A DNA stretch of 64,000 nt from positions 1 to 64,000 of the forward strand of contig NC_045148.1 in assembly GCF_008831285.2 (NCBI RefSeq), written 5' to 3'. Source of the stretch: Nymphaea colorata. Lineage: Eukaryota > Streptophyta > Magnoliopsida > Nymphaeales > Nymphaeaceae. The notes under the pieces are model-generated. The model did not search any database. It saw only the letters and a list, made by a program, of their open reading frames with translations, and was not told the DNA's origin. The first letter of the stretch is position 1; each line of letters begins with the position of its first letter. Below, piece by piece: positions 61,180 to 64,000 of this stretch. Made by a program: the position numbers and the translations under genes.

Positions 61180-64000
61180 CCCCCCTCCCTCCTCCTGAGC
61201 ACCCTCTTCCCATTCCCATCGCCGCTCATCTGCACCTGTGCTTTTCCCCTTCCTTCTCTGATCAGCGAGGTTTTGTTTATTTGTGTATTAGCTCCCGAGG
61301 ATTTTGCTCGCACATCCCGAAGCAACGCACCGTCCGCCTTCCTTACCCCCCTTTACACCGGAATCCGGCACCACGTCCCTCGATCATGGTCGTGGCATGG
61401 CATCGCTTTGGGAGTGAAAGTGAGATATGACAATTGATAAAGATAACTGTCATGGTGGATAACGATGGACGCTGCGTAGGAGATTTGAGCTTCTGAAGTT
61501 CAGAAACTCTGGAGAAGAAGCAACACCTGTCCCAATCGTCGTCCAACAAACTGAACGGCAGCAGCAATTCGAAGGCATGCTTCCTCTTTCGCTCTCTCTT
61601 TTATCTATTTTATTATTATTGTGGGGTGTCGGTAAAAAACGCGATTTTTATTTTTTAGTGGAGGTTAATTGCTGGTGGCTTGTCAGTGTAGCCGTGATTT
61701 TTCTTTTTCTTACTGTTTAAATATATCGTTACATATGGGCAGTGTTAGTTGCTCTTCGCAGTCATTTTTTCTTCATTGTACTCGATCTGGTGTCCAAATT
61801 ACCCTTCTGTTTTCACCTTTTTTTTGTTTGCCTGTACTTTTCTTGGGCTTGGAGTTGGCCGGCCACGTAGATTGCCTTTGTGCTGCTTCAACTTGGCCCA
61901 CACCTATCACGAGCCCGGTTCAGCTCTAAAAGGCGCGCACCAAGCCCACCTAAGCCTTGTTTTTGTTTGACTGGCGTGTGGGCTTATTTTCTTAATGACT
62001 TGAAAAAAAATTTTTGATTTTTATTTTGATAACTCGAAAAAAGAAACCAGTACCGATGGGCCGAACTGATTCGGACGTCACATTCGTTTTTTTTTTTTTT
62101 TTGGTTCGAAAAAAATGAAAATGAGGGCGTGCCGTAACTTGTAAGAGACGTCTAAGAGGCAGGGCCGTCCCAGTTTCCTGTTTAAGTGGGTTTTGCCGGG
62201 GCCCGGATGTGAGCGTCCCCGGAACAAGAAGAGTGGCGGCCTTTGATAGTTGATAACCATTTGGGTTTTTCTTTTCGTCTTTCAATGGGTTGCCAAATAT
62301 GACCTTTATTCCTTGCTGCGTAGGTAGGAGTGGACCACCACCATGTCCTGTAAAAAGACTTTTTCTGTATCGGATCTGGATCCTTCCCATATTAGACTGG
62401 ATTCAGGTACTAGAGAATATTGCAGGACTTTTGCTCAGACCCACCACGATGGACAGCAGAACGTCCGGTCAGGTCCCCATCTGATCGAGACTGCGGGCAG
62501 CGTTGTGGTCTTAGGCTGCGTTGGGCTCTGATCTTGGCTCGCTTCTTGAGATTTTGATTTTGGACCCTTTTGGTATCGGACCTGAACTGGTTTAGTTTCA
62601 TGCGCATGTTCGTGGACTTGGCCCTTTTTTTCTTCTGCTCTGATGGGGAATGGGCGGCCCTTTTCTTCTTTGGCTATTGGAAATGTCTTGCTTCTTGACA
62701 ATCCACCCGCGGATTAGTGGACGGGGCGTGGAATTTCACCCACTGGGTCCAGCACCAAAGTTATCTGCATGGCTTTCGTATGGGTGAAAGGATCACGAGA
62801 GGCAAAAATAGGCTCCCGCTTCACATCCCTCGACTGGCTTTGGCTCCGCGTCATGCATAAGTAATATATGCATTCATTATAACTGTCTTGCTTGGAGACT
62901 AGTCTAACTAGATTTTATGTCCATATCCTATTCCAAAAACAATTATGCAAATATAATTTATCATATCAACTGCTTAAGAACACACACTACTAAACAACAA
63001 TATTCTAGCCACCAGTGTTTCTTGAGTCCATAAAACTTAATTTCCTTTTACATGCATTTCAATGTCCAATGTTCTTAAAAGCCATCAATTAGAGGTACAA
63101 TATTTAATTGTTTATAATATGTGTGTCCTCGTGAAGCTATGCATGTCACGATCGTAACGGTGATATCATCCGCGTGGAATAAGCAAAGAAACTAATTTGA
63201 AAATTGAAATTGGTGTATTCGATTCCCAAGTACGAATAAGTGAATAAGGTTTAAATAAATCAGATGTTTGTGCTGCACAGTTGCGTGCTTGAAAAGAAGT
63301 ACGAACGATATCGCAAAGAAGGTCACTGATAAAATGTGCTGCTGCCTTTCATAAATAATATGAAGCTTGTCTTTTGTGCGTAGCGAAAGCCATCTCAGGG
63401 CAAGAATGATTATTAAATTGGAGAACCGTCCAGCCATATTGATATCAGGTTGCTCTCTTATCTTATAAAGGTAGGTATGGTGTGTGCATTATGGAGATGG
63501 CTAAGTATCTTTCTTTCTTTGCTTACAGTAAAGCTTCATGCCTCCTACTCCTTCCTTTTTTTACCAAGGGATGATGTTCATCTGCAAAATTCAAAAAACA
63601 AAGTAATAAACGACACTCGCTAAGGGCAGTGTTGTCACTACTGGTCGTGCATCTGCTCCTAATTACAGCAAGGATGCTTCCTATACGGGGATTTAGAAAA
63701 TTAAACTGTTTTTTGTTTTCTTCAATATTTTAAATATTTATAATTAATTTTTAAATATAAAAATAGCCCAATACCGGCTTACCTGTATGGATCGATTCGA
63801 TGTCATGTTAGCTTGCAAACCGATACAGATGGTATATGTTAGTTTGCAAACCGATACAGATGGTATTGGTTATTAGGTCAGCCCGATGCTTCGAGCCCGA
63901 TGCTTGAAGCCTGAATTTGAACTCAGTTCGGTTAAAATAAAAAAATATTTATTTTAAATATAAAATAAAAATTTTTAAATAAAAATATTATAAAGAAATT
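61180..64000. other. Intergenic, repeat-bearing; no gene recognised
   Basis: 61180-61560 is probably the 3' untranslated region of the preceding gene. 61900-62700 holds degenerate text with T and G runs but no domain-bearing frame. 63700-64000 is very AT-rich with a 31-bp tandem repeat. Confidence 0.5.
63805..63866. repeat. 31-bp tandem duplication
   Basis: 63805-63835 and 63836-63866 differ at one base (TTAGCTTGC versus TTAGTTTGC) and share GCAAACCGATACAGATGGTA. Confidence 0.85.

Overview
The window is nuclear DNA from a flowering plant. It has long AT-rich intergenic stretches, intron-rich genes with GC-rich first exons, many microsatellites, LTR retrotransposon debris and small MITE-like repeats. 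Gene content is plant-specific: a phytosulfokine precursor, a CTR1-type Raf-like kinase, a plant class A heat shock factor and a PCFS4-type Pcf11 homologue. I cannot name the species from the sequence.

Layout. 1-4088 is the 3' part of a Ty3/gypsy chromovirus-like retrotransposon: partial gag plus protease, then a 2908-bp LTR, with the polymerase part of pol missing. It abuts 4089-4616, a minus-strand Ty1/copia fragment (leader, primer binding site, 343-bp LTR). 4617-14000 is gene-poor and holds degenerate repeats and one fold-back element. 14176-14724 (+) is a three-exon phytosulfokine precursor gene with a long TA/GA/G microsatellite just upstream. 14725-21783 is repeat-bearing intergenic DNA plus the PCFS4 3' region. 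21784-31645 (-) is a six-exon PCFS4/Pcf11-like gene. 31646-37093 is intergenic. 37094-39798 (-) is a two-exon class A heat shock factor, with a TATA box and a heat-shock-element-like palindrome upstream. 42945-54935 (-) is a 16-exon CTR1 gene, reconstructed in frame to 811 residues, whose last intron uses a GC donor and whose intron 14 carries a hAT-like MITE. 54936-60000 is intergenic and repeat-rich. 60001-61179 (+) is a GC-rich single-exon gene for a 392-residue protein of unknown function with an EAR-like repression motif. 61180-64000 is intergenic.

The genes are not an operon or an obvious pathway cluster. CTR1 is the negative regulator of ethylene signalling, phytosulfokine is a secreted growth peptide, the heat shock factor drives stress transcription, and PCFS4 acts in mRNA 3'-end formation. 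Exon boundaries were deduced by reading frame, splice signals and conserved protein motifs. The CTR1, PCFS4 and PSK models close in frame across every junction. I found no rRNA, tRNA or CRISPR, and no convincing new biological system. The best leads are the unknown EAR-motif gene, the GC-AG intron in CTR1, the internally deleted gypsy element and the PSK promoter microsatellite.
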